A stretch of DNA of 64,000 bases from Natronococcus sp. A-GB7 (lineage in GTDB: Archaea > Halobacteriota > Halobacteria > Halobacteriales > Natrialbaceae). Position numbers and translations under genes: made by a program. The notes under the pieces are model-generated. The model was not told the DNA's origin. It ran no database searches and saw only the letters and a program-made list of their open reading frames with translations. This document shows, one piece after another, positions 1 to 8,291 of this stretch (the stretch's first letter is position 1; each line of letters starts with the position of its first letter). The stretch covers positions 124,001 through 188,000 of the forward strand of contig NZ_JARUKV010000001.1 in NCBI RefSeq assembly GCF_029688865.1. The letters are read 5' to 3'.

Positions 1-1
1 G

Positions 2-64
2 ATCGACGCGCCGCTGATCGCACAGGCCGAACGAATCCTCGAGCGGGCCGGTGGGGCGGACTAA
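2..64 (+). CDS. C-terminal end of an unidentified protein (partial)
   Basis: An open frame enters from the left edge and stops with TAA at 62-64, giving the last 20 residues, ending in ILERAGGAD. Too little is present to name a family. The codons fit the coding bias of the rest of the window and the stop lies about 100 bases before the next gene, so it is most likely the tail of a real upstream gene on the same strand. Confidence 0.5.
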   Translation: MDAPLIAQAERILERAGGAD

Positions 65-85
65 CAGAAAGGTCCCTATGATACC

Positions 86-96
86 CTAGTATATTC
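86..96 (+). promoter_or_regulatory. TATA-like promoter element of glutamate dehydrogenase gene
   Basis: An A+T-rich stretch (ctagtatattc) stands out in G+C-rich surroundings about 70 bases before the ATG at 161. If it is the TATA box, the transcript would begin near 115-120 and carry a leader of about 40 bases. Assigned by composition and spacing only. Confidence 0.4.
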
Positions 97-160
97 GCTG
101 TTTATCGGGTTGGCACCGATATTCGCTACGCTTATCCACCAGTCCGATAAACGCCTCCGT

Positions 161-1417
161 ATGACCGGGCAGGCGAACCCATTCGAGAGTCTCCAGTCCC
201 AGATCGACGAGGCCGCCGCCTATCTCGACGTCGAGGACGACGTCCTCGAGCGGCTCAAACACCCCGAGCGCGTTCTCGAGACGAACCTCACGATCGAACG
301 CGACGACGGCTCCCTCGAGCGGTTCAAGGCGTTTCGCTCGCAGTTCAACGGCGATCGCGGTCCCTACAAGGGCGGCATCCGCTACCACCCCGACGTCAAC
401 CGCGACGAAGTGAAGGCGCTGTCGGGCTGGATGGTCTACAAGTGTGCGACCGCCGACATCCCCTACGGCGGCGGGAAGGGCGGGATCGTCATCGACCCGA
501 AGGAGTACTCGGAAGCCGAACTCGAGCGCGTCACCCGCGCGTTCGCCAAGGAGCTCCGGCCGATGGTCGGCGAGGACCGGGACATCCCCGCTCCCGACGT
601 GAACACGGGCCAGCGGGAGATGAACTGGATCAAAGACACTTACGAGACCCTGGAGAACACCACCGAGCCGGGAGTCGTCACGGGCAAGAACCTCGCCAGC
701 GGCGGCAGCGAGGGTCGGGTCGAGGCCACCGGCCGCTCGACGGTGCTCGCCGCCCGTGAGGCCTTCGACTACCTCGGGAAGGACCTCGAGGGTGCGACCG
801 TCGCGGTCCAGGGGTACGGCAACGCCGGCTGGATCGCCGCCAAGCTGATCGACGAGATGGGCGCGACCGTCGTCGCCGCCAGCGACTCCAGCGGCGGGAT
901 CTACAACGCCGACGGCTTCGATCCCGTCGCCGCGAAGGAACACAAGAACGAAACCGGCAGCATCGTCGGCTACGAGGAAAGCGAGGAGGAACTCACCAAC
1001 GAGGACGTTCTGACACTCGACGTCGACCTGCTGATCCCCGCCGCCCTCGAGAACGCGATCGACGCCGACCTCGCCGAAGACGTCTCGGCCGACGTCATCT
1101 CGGAGGCCGCCAACGGCCCGCTCACCCCGGAGGCCGACGCCACCCTCGCCGAGGCGGACGTGTTCGTCATTCCGGACATCCTCGCCAATGCCGGCGGTGT
1201 CACCGTCTCGTACTTCGAGTGGGTCCAGAACCGCCAGCGCTTCTACTGGGACGAGGAGAAGGTCAACGAGGAACTCGAGGACCACATCGTCGACGCCTTC
1301 GACGCCCTCGTCGAGACGATCGAGGACAACGACCTCGAGAACCCCCGCACCGCGGCCTACGTGGTCGCGATCGAACGCGTCGCGAACGCCTTCGAGGAAG
1401 CCGGTAGCTTCCCGTAG
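161..1417 (+). CDS. gdh: Glutamate dehydrogenase (Glu/Leu/Phe/Val family)
   Basis: A 418-residue enzyme that interconverts glutamate and 2-oxoglutarate plus ammonia with NAD(P), linking nitrogen assimilation to the TCA cycle. The substrate-binding region has GPYKGG (Lys70) and the PYGGGKGG motif with the catalytic-type Lys106. The Rossmann domain carries GYGNAGW near residues 218-224 (GxGNxG dinucleotide fingerprint). Length is normal for the hexameric family. The ATG at 161 is preferred over an in-frame TTG at 110 because homologues normally begin shortly before the NPFESLQ segment. Cofactor preference cannot be read safely. It is monocistronic, with its own TATA-like element; the next gene starts 84 bases downstream. 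Confidence 0.95.
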   Translation: MTGQANPFESLQSQIDEAAAYLDVEDDVLERLKHPERVLETNLTIERDDGSLERFKAFRSQFNGDRGPYKGGIRYHPDVNRDEVKALSGWMVYKCATADIPYGGGKGGIVIDPKEYSEAELERVTRAFAKELRPMVGEDRDIPAPDVNTGQREMNWIKDTYETLENTTEPGVVTGKNLASGGSEGRVEATGRSTVLAAREAFDYLGKDLEGATVAVQGYGNAGWIAAKLIDEMGATVVAASDSSGGIYNADGFDPVAAKEHKNETGSIVGYEESEEELTNEDVLTLDVDLLIPAALENAIDADLAEDVSADVISEAANGPLTPEADATLAEADVFVIPDILANAGGVTVSYFEWVQNRQRFYWDEEKVNEELEDHIVDAFDALVETIEDNDLENPRTAAYVVAIERVANAFEEAGSFP

Positions 1418-1501
1418 CCCGCCTCGAGCTGTCGACCAGGCAACACGACCGCGAGCACGTCGACATGTTTTTCCCGACCCGGACGGACCGATCGACAGAG
1501 C

Positions 1502-2008
1502 GTGATCCGAGAACGGCTCTCCCGGTACCGCGAGCGCGTCCGCCGGGAGCTGACGACCGCCCTCCAGGAGGAGCATACTCCCCACGAGGTGGGGTTGAGT
1601 TTCGCGGTCGGGATCTTCGTGACGGCCATGCCGACCGGGGGGCTCGGAATCGGCCTGCTCGCCGGGCTCGCGGCGTGGCGATCCTGGGTCAGCAAGCCGG
1701 CGATCGTCGCCGCGATCGCCGTGCTCAATCCCCTCGTCAAGCCCGCCGTCTACGTCGGCAGCTACCAGGTCGGCGGCCTCATCTTCGGTGAGCGGCCGCT
1801 TCGCTCGAGCACCACCGACGCCTCGCTGCTCGAGACCGCGGGGATCGTCGTCAGGCAGCTCCTGGTCGGCAACCTTCTGATCGCCGCGGTGCTATCGGTC
1901 TCGAGTTACGTCGTCGTCGCCCGTTTGACCCGGCTTCACCGCGAACGGGCGGACGACCCTGCCGACCGGTCGTCCGCGTCGGCCGTCCTGGGACTGTTCC
2001 GACGCTAA
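1502..2008 (+). CDS. DUF2062 family membrane protein
   Basis: A 168-residue protein starting with GTG. A basic, amphipathic N-terminus (residues 1-25) is followed by hydrophobic segments around 30-55, 63-90 and 115-140, the usual layout of DUF2062, a small integral membrane family of unknown function that also occurs fused to glycosyltransferases. The TPHEVGLSFAVGIF segment with a following small-residue-rich PTGG turn is typical. It is a stand-alone version. It ends facing the small membrane gene at 2096 on the other strand, so it is probably a single-gene unit. Confidence 0.8.
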   Translation: MIRERLSRYRERVRRELTTALQEEHTPHEVGLSFAVGIFVTAMPTGGLGIGLLAGLAAWRSWVSKPAIVAAIAVLNPLVKPAVYVGSYQVGGLIFGERPLRSSTTDASLLETAGIVVRQLLVGNLLIAAVLSVSSYVVVARLTRLHRERADDPADRSSASAVLGLFRR

Positions 2009-2095
2009 CGCAACGGTTCTTTTGAGAAGCCGACCGCTCGTCGGGTGCTCGAGCCCAGCTTCGGGTCGACGACGTCGTCAGCGTTCCGCTCGCTT

Positions 2096-2314
2096 CTAGA
2101 CGACGCCCAGTCCGTAGACGAGCAAGGCGAGTCCCACCAGAACGGCGACGGCGCCCGTTCCTCGAGTGACGCTGACTCGGTCGGACGCCTCGAGTTCGGC
2201 GTCGTCGAACGGCGTCATCCCCTCCCGGCGCTGGGCCTCGACGATTGCGGGAGCGTACCGGATCCCCGCGAGACCGAACGCGAGGAAGACGACCCCCAGA
2301 GCCGTCACGAGCAT
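2096..2314 (-). CDS. Small two-helix membrane protein
   Basis: 72 residues with a hydrophobic helix at each end (about 2-20 and 53-72) and a polar, acidic middle. The ATG at 2314 lies one base beyond the stop codon of the acyl-CoA dehydrogenase gene (stop 2318-2316), so it is almost certainly the second gene of that operon and may be translated by reinitiation. No function is recognised. Small membrane proteins of this shape are common in haloarchaea. Confidence 0.75.
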   Translation of the reverse strand: MLVTALGVVFLAFGLAGIRYAPAIVEAQRREGMTPFDDAELEASDRVSVTRGTGAVAVLVGLALLVYGLGVV

Positions 2315-2315
2315 C

Positions 2316-3458
2316 CTACAGGCCGAGTTCGCGGCCGATGACGAGGTGTTGGATTTCGCTCGTCCCCTCACCGATCTCCATGAGCTTGGCGTCACGATAG
2401 AACCGCTGGGGCGCGAAGTCGGTGGTGTAGCCGTAGCCGCCCAGCACCTGCACCGCGTCCTCGGCGACCTCGCGGGCCGCCTCGCTGGCGTCGAGTTTCG
2501 CCAGCGCGGACTCGCGGGTGACCGGCTCGCCCTGGTCGTAGCGGTGGGCCGCCTGATGGGTGAGCAGTCGGGCGCGTTCGGTCTTGCGGTGCATGTCGAC
2601 GATCTTGTCCCGAACGGCGTCGAACTTCGAGATCGGCTGGTCGAACTGCTCGCGCTCCTGGCTGTACTCCTTGGCGTGCTCGTAAGCACCCTGGGCGAGC
2701 CCCGTCGACAGCGCCGCGATCGAGATCCGACCGCCGTCCAGGGTTTTCTTCGTCTGGTCCCAGCCCTCGCCCTTCTCGCCGAGCAGGCGATCCTCCGAGA
2801 GGCGGACGTCCTCGAGTTGAATCTCGCAGGTCGGCGAGGCGTTCAGCCCCATCTTGTCCCAGATCGTCGTCACCTCGAACCCGTCGTCCTCTCGAGGGTC
2901 GACGATGAACGTCGAGATCCCGTCGTAGCCGGCGCCGGGGTCGGTGACGGCCTTGACGAGTACCGAGCCCGCCTCGGAGGCGTTCGTGATGAACTGCTTC
3001 GTACCGTTTATCACCCACTCGTCGCCGTCTTTCTCCGCGACGGTGTCCATGTCGGAAGCGTCCGAGCCGCTGCTCGGTTCGGTCAGCGCCCAGCCGCCCA
3101 TATACTCGCCCTCGGCGAGCGGGCGCAGCCAGCGTTCCTTCTGCTCGGGGGTGCCGAACAGCTCGATCGGCTTCGAGGCAAGCGAGATGTGGGCGACGTA
3201 GGAGAGCCCGACCGAGCCGGAGACGCGCCCGATCTCCTCGGCGACCAGCGAGTACATCAGGGTGTCGCCGCCGAGTCCGCCGTACTCCTCGGAGATGGGG
3301 ACACCCATCATGTCGAGGTCGGCGAGCTGTTCGAAGATCTCCTCGGGGAACCGGTGGTCGTCCTCGATCTCCTGGGCGATCGGCTCGATCTCGCCCTGGC
3401 AGAACTCCCTGACCGTCTCCTGGATCATCCGGTGTTCGTCCGGCAGCTCGAAGTCCAT
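2316..3458 (-). CDS. acd: Acyl-CoA dehydrogenase
   Basis: A 380-residue FAD enzyme that introduces the alpha-beta double bond in acyl-CoA thioesters, as in fatty-acid or branched-chain amino-acid breakdown. It has the normal three parts: N-terminal helical domain, central beta domain with ALTEPSSGSD (a family signature) around residue 125, and C-terminal four-helix domain with QVLGGYGY and the GEGTSEIQ segment close to the C-terminus. The latter region contains the glutamate often used as catalytic base. The ATG at 3458 (MDFELPDEH) is preferred over the upstream TTG. Chain-length specificity cannot be told. It is followed after one base by a small membrane-protein gene. Confidence 0.93.
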   Translation of the reverse strand: MDFELPDEHRMIQETVREFCQGEIEPIAQEIEDDHRFPEEIFEQLADLDMMGVPISEEYGGLGGDTLMYSLVAEEIGRVSGSVGLSYVAHISLASKPIELFGTPEQKERWLRPLAEGEYMGGWALTEPSSGSDASDMDTVAEKDGDEWVINGTKQFITNASEAGSVLVKAVTDPGAGYDGISTFIVDPREDDGFEVTTIWDKMGLNASPTCEIQLEDVRLSEDRLLGEKGEGWDQTKKTLDGGRISIAALSTGLAQGAYEHAKEYSQEREQFDQPISKFDAVRDKIVDMHRKTERARLLTHQAAHRYDQGEPVTRESALAKLDASEAAREVAEDAVQVLGGYGYTTDFAPQRFYRDAKLMEIGEGTSEIQHLVIGRELGL

Positions 3459-3512
3459 ATGCAATACTTGCCAGGCCCCGGAATAAACGCTCCGGAAAAA
3501 TGATCAACTACG

Positions 3513-4721
3513 TTACCAGCCGCGGTCCCGATCGTCGTCCCCGGAGTCGTCGCGTTCCCGACGATCGTCGCGATCGCGGTCGTCCTCCTCACCCCAGCCG
3601 GCGTCGTCCCAGTCGTCGATCTCCTCGTCGTCGTCGTTCCAGCCGTAGTCGTCCGTCCAGTCGCCGTCGGCGTCGCGTTCGGACTCGTCCGGTTCGCGGT
3701 CCCGTTCCGTCCCGACTGACCGACTCGAGTCGTCCCGAACGGGCCCGGATGGCTCCTCGCCGCCGTCGGCTCTGATCGCCGCCCGTTGGTCGGGGATCAG
3801 ATCGAGTTCGGCGTTCGTGTCGCCGAGCAACAACAGCGCGTAGTACTTGAAGTAGGAGACGACGGGGACCTGGACGAGCAACGCGGCGAGCACGAACGCG
3901 AGGATCCCCGTCAGAACTACCACTGCGGCGAGGATGGCGCCGACGTCGCCGAGCGCGAACAGCAGGACCGCGACGACGACGAACGGGATCGCGACGACGA
4001 TACCCGCAACCAGCATGAGAATGCTGACGGCGATCCCGACCGCGGCCTGGATGATCCAGACGAGAACGAGGTAGACGACGTACTCGAGCCAGTTCGCCCG
4101 AACCGTCGGCCAGAACCGGCGCCACGCCGAGAGCACGCCCCGCTCCTCGAGGAGCATCACCGGGGCGACGAACTCGGAGGTAAAGCGGTTGATCACGGCG
4201 TAGACGAGGTAGACGCCGACTGCGAACAGCCCCGCAAAGCCCACGACTCCCACCCCGCCGTCGATGCCGCCGAGGCCGAACACCGTGGCCACGACGGGCG
4301 TCGCACCGACGAGCAGCGTGATCGCGAGGAGGGCCACCCGGAACCCGAACAGCCGGATCCCCCGGCCGACGTTCGCGTTCGAGTACCGACGAACGCGGAC
4401 CGTCTCGGAGCGAAGCGACTCGATGAAGACGAACTCCATGATGGCTGCGACGAACGCGTATCCAAGCCACAGCAAAGCCAGAAAGCCCACTACGAGGGCG
4501 GCTGCGAGAAGCGCTTCGTCGGGAACGGCCTCGGCTCCGGGACCCGGCGCTTGCTCGGCTGCCGGCCCGACGTCGCCGGTCGGAGCGGACGGAAACCCGG
4601 TTCCCAGCCCGCCGACGAACAGCGCGAGTATCGCCAGCCGGAGCCACAGCCCGGCCCGAACCGGCGTCAGGAAATTCCGCGTCGCGTCGATCGCGTCACC
4701 GAGGTCGTCGACAGCGTCCAT
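3513..4721 (-). CDS. Haloarchaeal multi-pass membrane protein with acidic C-terminal tail (DUF7544-like)
   Basis: 402 residues. A conserved-looking N-terminal segment (DLGDAIDATRNFLTP) precedes about six hydrophobic stretches, including a long Val/Ile/Ala-rich one in the second half. The last 80 or so residues are hydrophilic and dominated by Asp, Glu and Arg, presumably a disordered cytoplasmic tail. I recognise the architecture as a haloarchaeal uncharacterised family (I believe DUF7544), but no biochemical role is known to me. The ATG at 4721 fits the family start; the frame stays open far upstream but that part overlaps the opposite kinase gene. Confidence 0.7.
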   Translation of the reverse strand: MDAVDDLGDAIDATRNFLTPVRAGLWLRLAILALFVGGLGTGFPSAPTGDVGPAAEQAPGPGAEAVPDEALLAAALVVGFLALLWLGYAFVAAIMEFVFIESLRSETVRVRRYSNANVGRGIRLFGFRVALLAITLLVGATPVVATVFGLGGIDGGVGVVGFAGLFAVGVYLVYAVINRFTSEFVAPVMLLEERGVLSAWRRFWPTVRANWLEYVVYLVLVWIIQAAVGIAVSILMLVAGIVVAIPFVVVAVLLFALGDVGAILAAVVVLTGILAFVLAALLVQVPVVSYFKYYALLLLGDTNAELDLIPDQRAAIRADGGEEPSGPVRDDSSRSVGTERDREPDESERDADGDWTDDYGWNDDDEEIDDWDDAGWGEEDDRDRDDRRERDDSGDDDRDRGW

Positions 4722-4749
4722 GCGTACCGGACGGTACCGTCGCACCGCT

Positions 4750-4762
4750 GATAATAATACTG
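4750..4762 (-). promoter_or_regulatory. A+T-rich promoter element upstream of the membrane protein gene
   Basis: The run gataataatactg is the only A+T-rich block between the divergent genes starting at 4721 and 4872. Read on the minus strand it lies about 35 bases before the ATG at 4721, fitting a TATA box. Confidence 0.45.
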
Positions 4763-4840
4763 TTCCGACGGTCCGCGAGCAGTCGCGCCGAACCGCGAGC
4801 TTGCCCGCCCAACTGGTCTCGGCTGCGACAGTTCGAGAGG

Positions 4841-4850
4841 CATTTAACCC
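4841..4850 (+). promoter_or_regulatory. TATA-like element of the RIO-like kinase gene
   Basis: The sequence catttaaccc is centred 27 bases before the ATG at 4872, the spacing expected for a leaderless haloarchaeal transcript. This supports the chosen start codon. Confidence 0.55.
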
Positions 4851-4871
4851 CATCGCTCCTTCGTTCGACGT

Positions 4872-5684
4872 ATGGATATCCGCCAGCTCGCTCGCGGAAC
4901 CGTCGAGTGGAGCCGCATCGAGCGCGTCGTCCGGACGCTGGCGGAACGGTACGGTCGCGAGGAGGTCCGCGTCGAGTTCCTCGAGGCCGACAACTGGCTG
5001 TCGACGCCGTGTGTCATCGACGAGGAGTGGTTCGTCAAGATCGTCTCCCGGCAGAACGCGCTGGTCCACGCCCTGCTGACAACGGGTCGAAACGTCGGCG
5101 CCTTCTCTTCGGGCACGGAGGGGTTTTTCGACCGCTTCGACACGCCCCGGGAGATGGTCGAACACGAGTACGAGGCGACCAGACGGATGCGCGAGATCGG
5201 GATCAGCGCGCCCCGCCCGATCGACGCCTTCGAGGTCAACGGTCTGGGCGTGCTCGTCCTCGAGTATCTCCCGGCGTTCGAATCCCTCGACGAGGTCTCC
5301 GACGAGTTCGTCGCGGCCCGCGCCGTCGACCTCTTCGAGATGCTGGCGACGCTGCACGACCACGGGCTGGCCCACGGTGACCTGCGCGCCGAGAACATCC
5401 TGCTGTGTGACGGCGAACTGTACTTCATCGACGCCACCAGCGTCCACGAGGATCGGGTCGACGAGACGACCGCGTACGATATCGCCTGCGCGCTCGCGGT
5501 GCTCGAGCCCCGAATCGGCCCCCGAGACGCCGTCGATGCGGCCCTGTCGGTGTACGATCCGGAGACGCTGCTCTCGGCCCGTCGTTTTCTCGATTTCGTC
5601 CGGCTGCGCCCCGACCACGAGTTCGACTCGACGACGCTACGAAGCGAACTCGAGAAGGCGGCGGATCTGGGCCGACAGCGCTGA
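4872..5684 (+). CDS. RIO-type serine/threonine protein kinase-like protein
   Basis: 270 residues with a compact kinase fold like RIO and lipopolysaccharide kinases. The ATP-anchoring lysine is likely Lys56 (FVKIV). The catalytic loop is HGDLRAENIL with Asp170 and Asn175. The metal-binding motif reads FIDATS (Asp187), not DFG, as is usual in RIO proteins. A conserved ISAPRPIDAF segment and a hinge-like VLEYLP lie between. No HTH domain of the Rio2 type is seen. Substrates are unknown; RIO kinases act in ribosome maturation, but this divergent member need not. It is transcribed away from the membrane protein at 3513-4721. Confidence 0.75.
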   Translation: MDIRQLARGTVEWSRIERVVRTLAERYGREEVRVEFLEADNWLSTPCVIDEEWFVKIVSRQNALVHALLTTGRNVGAFSSGTEGFFDRFDTPREMVEHEYEATRRMREIGISAPRPIDAFEVNGLGVLVLEYLPAFESLDEVSDEFVAARAVDLFEMLATLHDHGLAHGDLRAENILLCDGELYFIDATSVHEDRVDETTAYDIACALAVLEPRIGPRDAVDAALSVYDPETLLSARRFLDFVRLRPDHEFDSTTLRSELEKAADLGRQR

Positions 5685-5767
5685 CGGCGCCACGTCTTCG
5701 GGCGGTCGATCCGCGACCCCGCGAGTGCAGGCACCGGCGGTTTTTCTCGCTCCCCGTTAGCCCGTCC

Positions 5768-6307
5768 ATGGGAACGCAACTCACCGAGGACGACGTCGGT
5801 AAACCGGTCGAAACCGCGGACGGTGAACGGGTCGGCGTAGTCGCCTCCCTCGAGGGCGTGACGGCCGAGATCGACCACGACTCCGGCGCGCTCGAGTCGC
5901 TCAGGGGAGCACTCGGTCAGAACGTCGACGACAGCGACGACACCGTCTCGTTCGGCGAGGACGACGTCGGCGCGGTCACCGACGAGACGGTTCGGCTCGA
6001 GCGCGCGGGCGACGACGGCAGCGCGAACGACGCCGAGGACGCCGGACGCGACGACGGTGAGCCGGTCATCGAACGCGACGAACGGACCGACGACGAGGGC
6101 TCCGGCGACGGCCGGCGCGACACCGGACAGGGGACCGCGGGAACCGACGACCTCCCCGACGAGTCCGGTCGCTCCGGCGAGGCTCTCGAGCCCGAGACCG
6201 AGGAGATGGACGAGGCCGGCGACGAGCGCCACCCCGACACCGAGGAGGCGCCACCCGAGGGCGATCGGACGGTGACGCGGGACCGCGGCAAGGACGAGGA
6301 TCGGTGA
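5768..6307 (+). CDS. PRC-barrel-like protein with long acidic tail
   Basis: 179 residues. The first 75 or so look like a small beta-barrel of the PRC type: LTEDDVGKPVETADGERVGVVASLEG is the usual opening. The remaining 100 residues are almost entirely Asp, Glu, Arg, Gly, Ser and Thr, and are probably disordered. PRC barrels bind partners in RNA processing or photosynthetic reaction centres; haloarchaeal versions are uncharacterised. The tail is strongly acidic, consistent with a soluble cytoplasmic protein in high salt. The start is the only ATG that preserves the barrel. Confidence 0.7.
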   Translation: MGTQLTEDDVGKPVETADGERVGVVASLEGVTAEIDHDSGALESLRGALGQNVDDSDDTVSFGEDDVGAVTDETVRLERAGDDGSANDAEDAGRDDGEPVIERDERTDDEGSGDGRRDTGQGTAGTDDLPDESGRSGEALEPETEEMDEAGDERHPDTEEAPPEGDRTVTRDRGKDEDR

Positions 6308-6469
6308 CTCCGCTCGGCCTGTCCCGTCCGTAGAACGACCTCGATCCGAGCCATCCGTTCCCGGAAGCAGTCGGTGTCCGACCAGCCGAAGCCGAAGCCA
6401 CCGATTCGATCCCCGACGGGACGGCTACCGGTCGTCCCGAGTGCTGGACTCCTCCTCGGGAGAACGTAA

Positions 6470-6501
6470 CACAAAAGCGCCTGCTCCGAGCAACGGGAGG
6501 T
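6470..6501 (+). promoter_or_regulatory. Promoter and start region of the Bat-type regulator
   Basis: An A-rich stretch (acacaaaag) is centred 27 bases before the ATG at 6502, compatible with a TATA box. The bases directly before the ATG read gggaggt; this resembles a ribosome-binding site but has no spacer, so it probably does not work as one. Confidence 0.4.
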
Positions 6502-7224
6502 ATGAGCCTGGACCGCGAGCTGTCGAGCGTTCGACTGACGCTCGATCTGTGGCATCCGAACTGCTGGGCCATCGAGGCGACCGATCGGACGGGGGGCGGC
6601 GTGCTCGCTCACGCGGTCTACAACTCGCCGAAAACCGACGAGGAGAGCCCGAACACCGTCAAGGGACTGTTCACGGCCTTCGGAGACACGTCCGCGGAGG
6701 TCGACGGACTGCTGGACGCGATCCGTGACTCCGAGCACTCGGGCGAGGTGTTCGAACTGCAGGAACGGTTCGGACGTGCCCGCAACGCGCCCGGAAACGT
6801 CGTTAGCGAGTTCTTCCTCGAGTACGATCCCGCCGAGATGATCTGTCCGACCCTGCTCGAGAACGGGTTCGTCCACAGCGCACCGGTTCGCATCGAGGAC
6901 GGCAGCGAGAAGTGGAAGCTGTGTTTCGCCGGTGATCGATCCGGCATCGAGGCCTCGCTGGACGACGTCCGCGAGACGACCGGTGCCGAAGTGACCGTGA
7001 CGTCGATCACGACCGCCGACGCGCCCGGACGGTCGACGCGTACCCAGCGCCTCGATACGCTGACGACCGCCCAGCGGGAAGTGTTCGAACACGCTCGCGA
7101 GACCGGCTACTACGAGTGGCCTCGAGAGACCACGACCCGGGAGCTCGCCGACGATCTCGATATCGCGAAATCGACGCTCCTCGAGCACCTGCGCAGGGCC
7201 GAATCGAAGCTACTGGATCCGTAG
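6502..7224 (+). CDS. Bat-type helix-turn-helix transcriptional regulator (probably of proline genes)
   Basis: 240 residues. The N-terminal 175 residues form the ligand/sensor-like domain of bacterioopsin-activator-type proteins. The C-terminal 55 residues are the HTH_10 domain: LTTAQREVFEHARETGYYEWPRE, then the recognition region with DIAKSTLLEHLRRAESKL. This class is specific to haloarchaea. It ends facing the proline dehydrogenase gene (stop at 7316), and a divergent P5C dehydrogenase lies beyond. The regulator's position suggests, but does not prove, that it controls proline catabolism. Confidence 0.82.
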   Translation: MSLDRELSSVRLTLDLWHPNCWAIEATDRTGGGVLAHAVYNSPKTDEESPNTVKGLFTAFGDTSAEVDGLLDAIRDSEHSGEVFELQERFGRARNAPGNVVSEFFLEYDPAEMICPTLLENGFVHSAPVRIEDGSEKWKLCFAGDRSGIEASLDDVRETTGAEVTVTSITTADAPGRSTRTQRLDTLTTAQREVFEHARETGYYEWPRETTTRELADDLDIAKSTLLEHLRRAESKLLDP

Positions 7225-7315
7225 ACGCGACGGGAGTCGGACTCGGCCACGGCCGGAGCCGTCGTCTTCGGCGCCGTCTCCGCTCGAGCAACCGAGCAAG
7301 GGCTGTTCGTTCGAC

Positions 7316-8152
7316 TCAGTTCAGGATCGCCCGCAGCGCGAACGCCAGATTCTCCTTGCGCTCGCGAACCCGCCGATAGAAGTAGGAGAACCAGTTCGGC
7401 CCGTAGGGAACGTACTGGTAGACGTCGACCCCGCGTGCGGCCAGTTCGTACTGGGTGTCGGTTCGAACGCCCGTCAGCATCTGGATCTCGTAGGGCGTCC
7501 CGTGCGTTCGGTGCAACTCGCGTGCGTGGGCGATGACGTCCGGATCGTGGCTCCCGATCGCGATCCCGTCGTCGAACGACTCGAACATGTACTCGAGGAG
7601 GTCCCGGTAGACGTCGTCGACGCGGTCCTTGTCGGTGTAGGCGATCTCGTCGGGTTCGTCGTAGGCGCCTTTGACGAGCCGGATCTTGCCGGGGGCGTCG
7701 GCGAGACGCTCGAGGTCCTCGCGGGTGCGCTTGAGATTCGCCTGGAGGCAGAGGCCCGCTCCGCCCCCGTGGCGACGGACGAGCGCTTCGTAGGCGTCGA
7801 GGGTGGCGTCGGTCGTCGTGTGGTCTTCCATGTCGACCCAGACGAACACGCCCCTGTTTGCGCCGTAGTCGACGATCTCGATGAGGTTCCGTTCGAACGT
7901 CTTCTCGTCGACGCCGAGGCCGATCTGGGACGGTTTCACCGAGATGCAGGCGTCGAGATCCGACGCCGCGATGTCGTCGATCAGTTCGACGTAGGCGTTC
8001 GTGTCCGCCGCCGCGTCCGATGGGTCGTCGTAGTGCTCGCCGAGCAGGTTGAGAATGCCCGCGACCTCGCGCTCGTTGAGCGTCCGAGTGTGCTCGAGTA
8101 CCTCGGCGGACGTCTCGCCCGCGACGAACTTGCTTGCGATAGGGGGTATCAT
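7316..8152 (-). CDS. Proline dehydrogenase
   Basis: 278 residues, a single-domain FAD enzyme of the PRODH/PutA barrel type that oxidises L-proline to 1-pyrroline-5-carboxylate. Recognisable segments are SVKPSQIGLG near residue 71, RLVKGAYDEPDEIAY in the middle, YEIQMLTGVR, and a C-terminal YVPYGPNW followed by FYRRVRER, which carries the substrate-carboxylate-binding arginines. The ATG at 8152 (MIPPIASKF) is preferred over the longer GTG form because a TATA-like element lies 29 bases before it and GAGGAG is nearby. It is divergent from the aldehyde dehydrogenase gene that should carry out the second step. Confidence 0.92.
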   Translation of the reverse strand: MIPPIASKFVAGETSAEVLEHTRTLNEREVAGILNLLGEHYDDPSDAAADTNAYVELIDDIAASDLDACISVKPSQIGLGVDEKTFERNLIEIVDYGANRGVFVWVDMEDHTTTDATLDAYEALVRRHGGGAGLCLQANLKRTREDLERLADAPGKIRLVKGAYDEPDEIAYTDKDRVDDVYRDLLEYMFESFDDGIAIGSHDPDVIAHARELHRTHGTPYEIQMLTGVRTDTQYELAARGVDVYQYVPYGPNWFSYFYRRVRERKENLAFALRAILN

Positions 8153-8177
8153 TCGTTCGTACTCCTCGAGACGGCCC

Positions 8178-8184
8178 ACATAAG
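8178..8184 (-). promoter_or_regulatory. TATA-like element of proline dehydrogenase gene
   Basis: On the minus strand this reads CTTATGT, centred 29 bases before the ATG at 8152, suggesting a leaderless transcript. The divergent gene has the similar CTTACAT at a matching distance. Confidence 0.5.
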
Positions 8185-8260
8185 CCACCACCCGACCAAT
8201 ACGTTCGATCTATCGTTGAGTGAAATCATCTCCGCACGGGGCCGACCATGATCGGTGGTG

Positions 8261-8268
8261 CTTACATA
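8261..8268 (+). promoter_or_regulatory. TATA-like element of the P5C/aldehyde dehydrogenase gene
   Basis: The sequence cttacata is centred 27 bases before the ATG at 8292, the spacing of a leaderless haloarchaeal promoter. A short inverted repeat, ccga-6-tcgg (8242-8255), sits immediately upstream and might bind a regulator. Confidence 0.55.
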
Positions 8269-8291
8269 GGTTCGGGGTGTGAGTACAAACC

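Noticed and set aside
3513-5618. A single 701-residue minus-strand open frame
   Set aside because: Only the part from 4721 down has membrane-protein character; the rest mirrors the RIO-like kinase gene on the other strand and is a high-G+C shadow.
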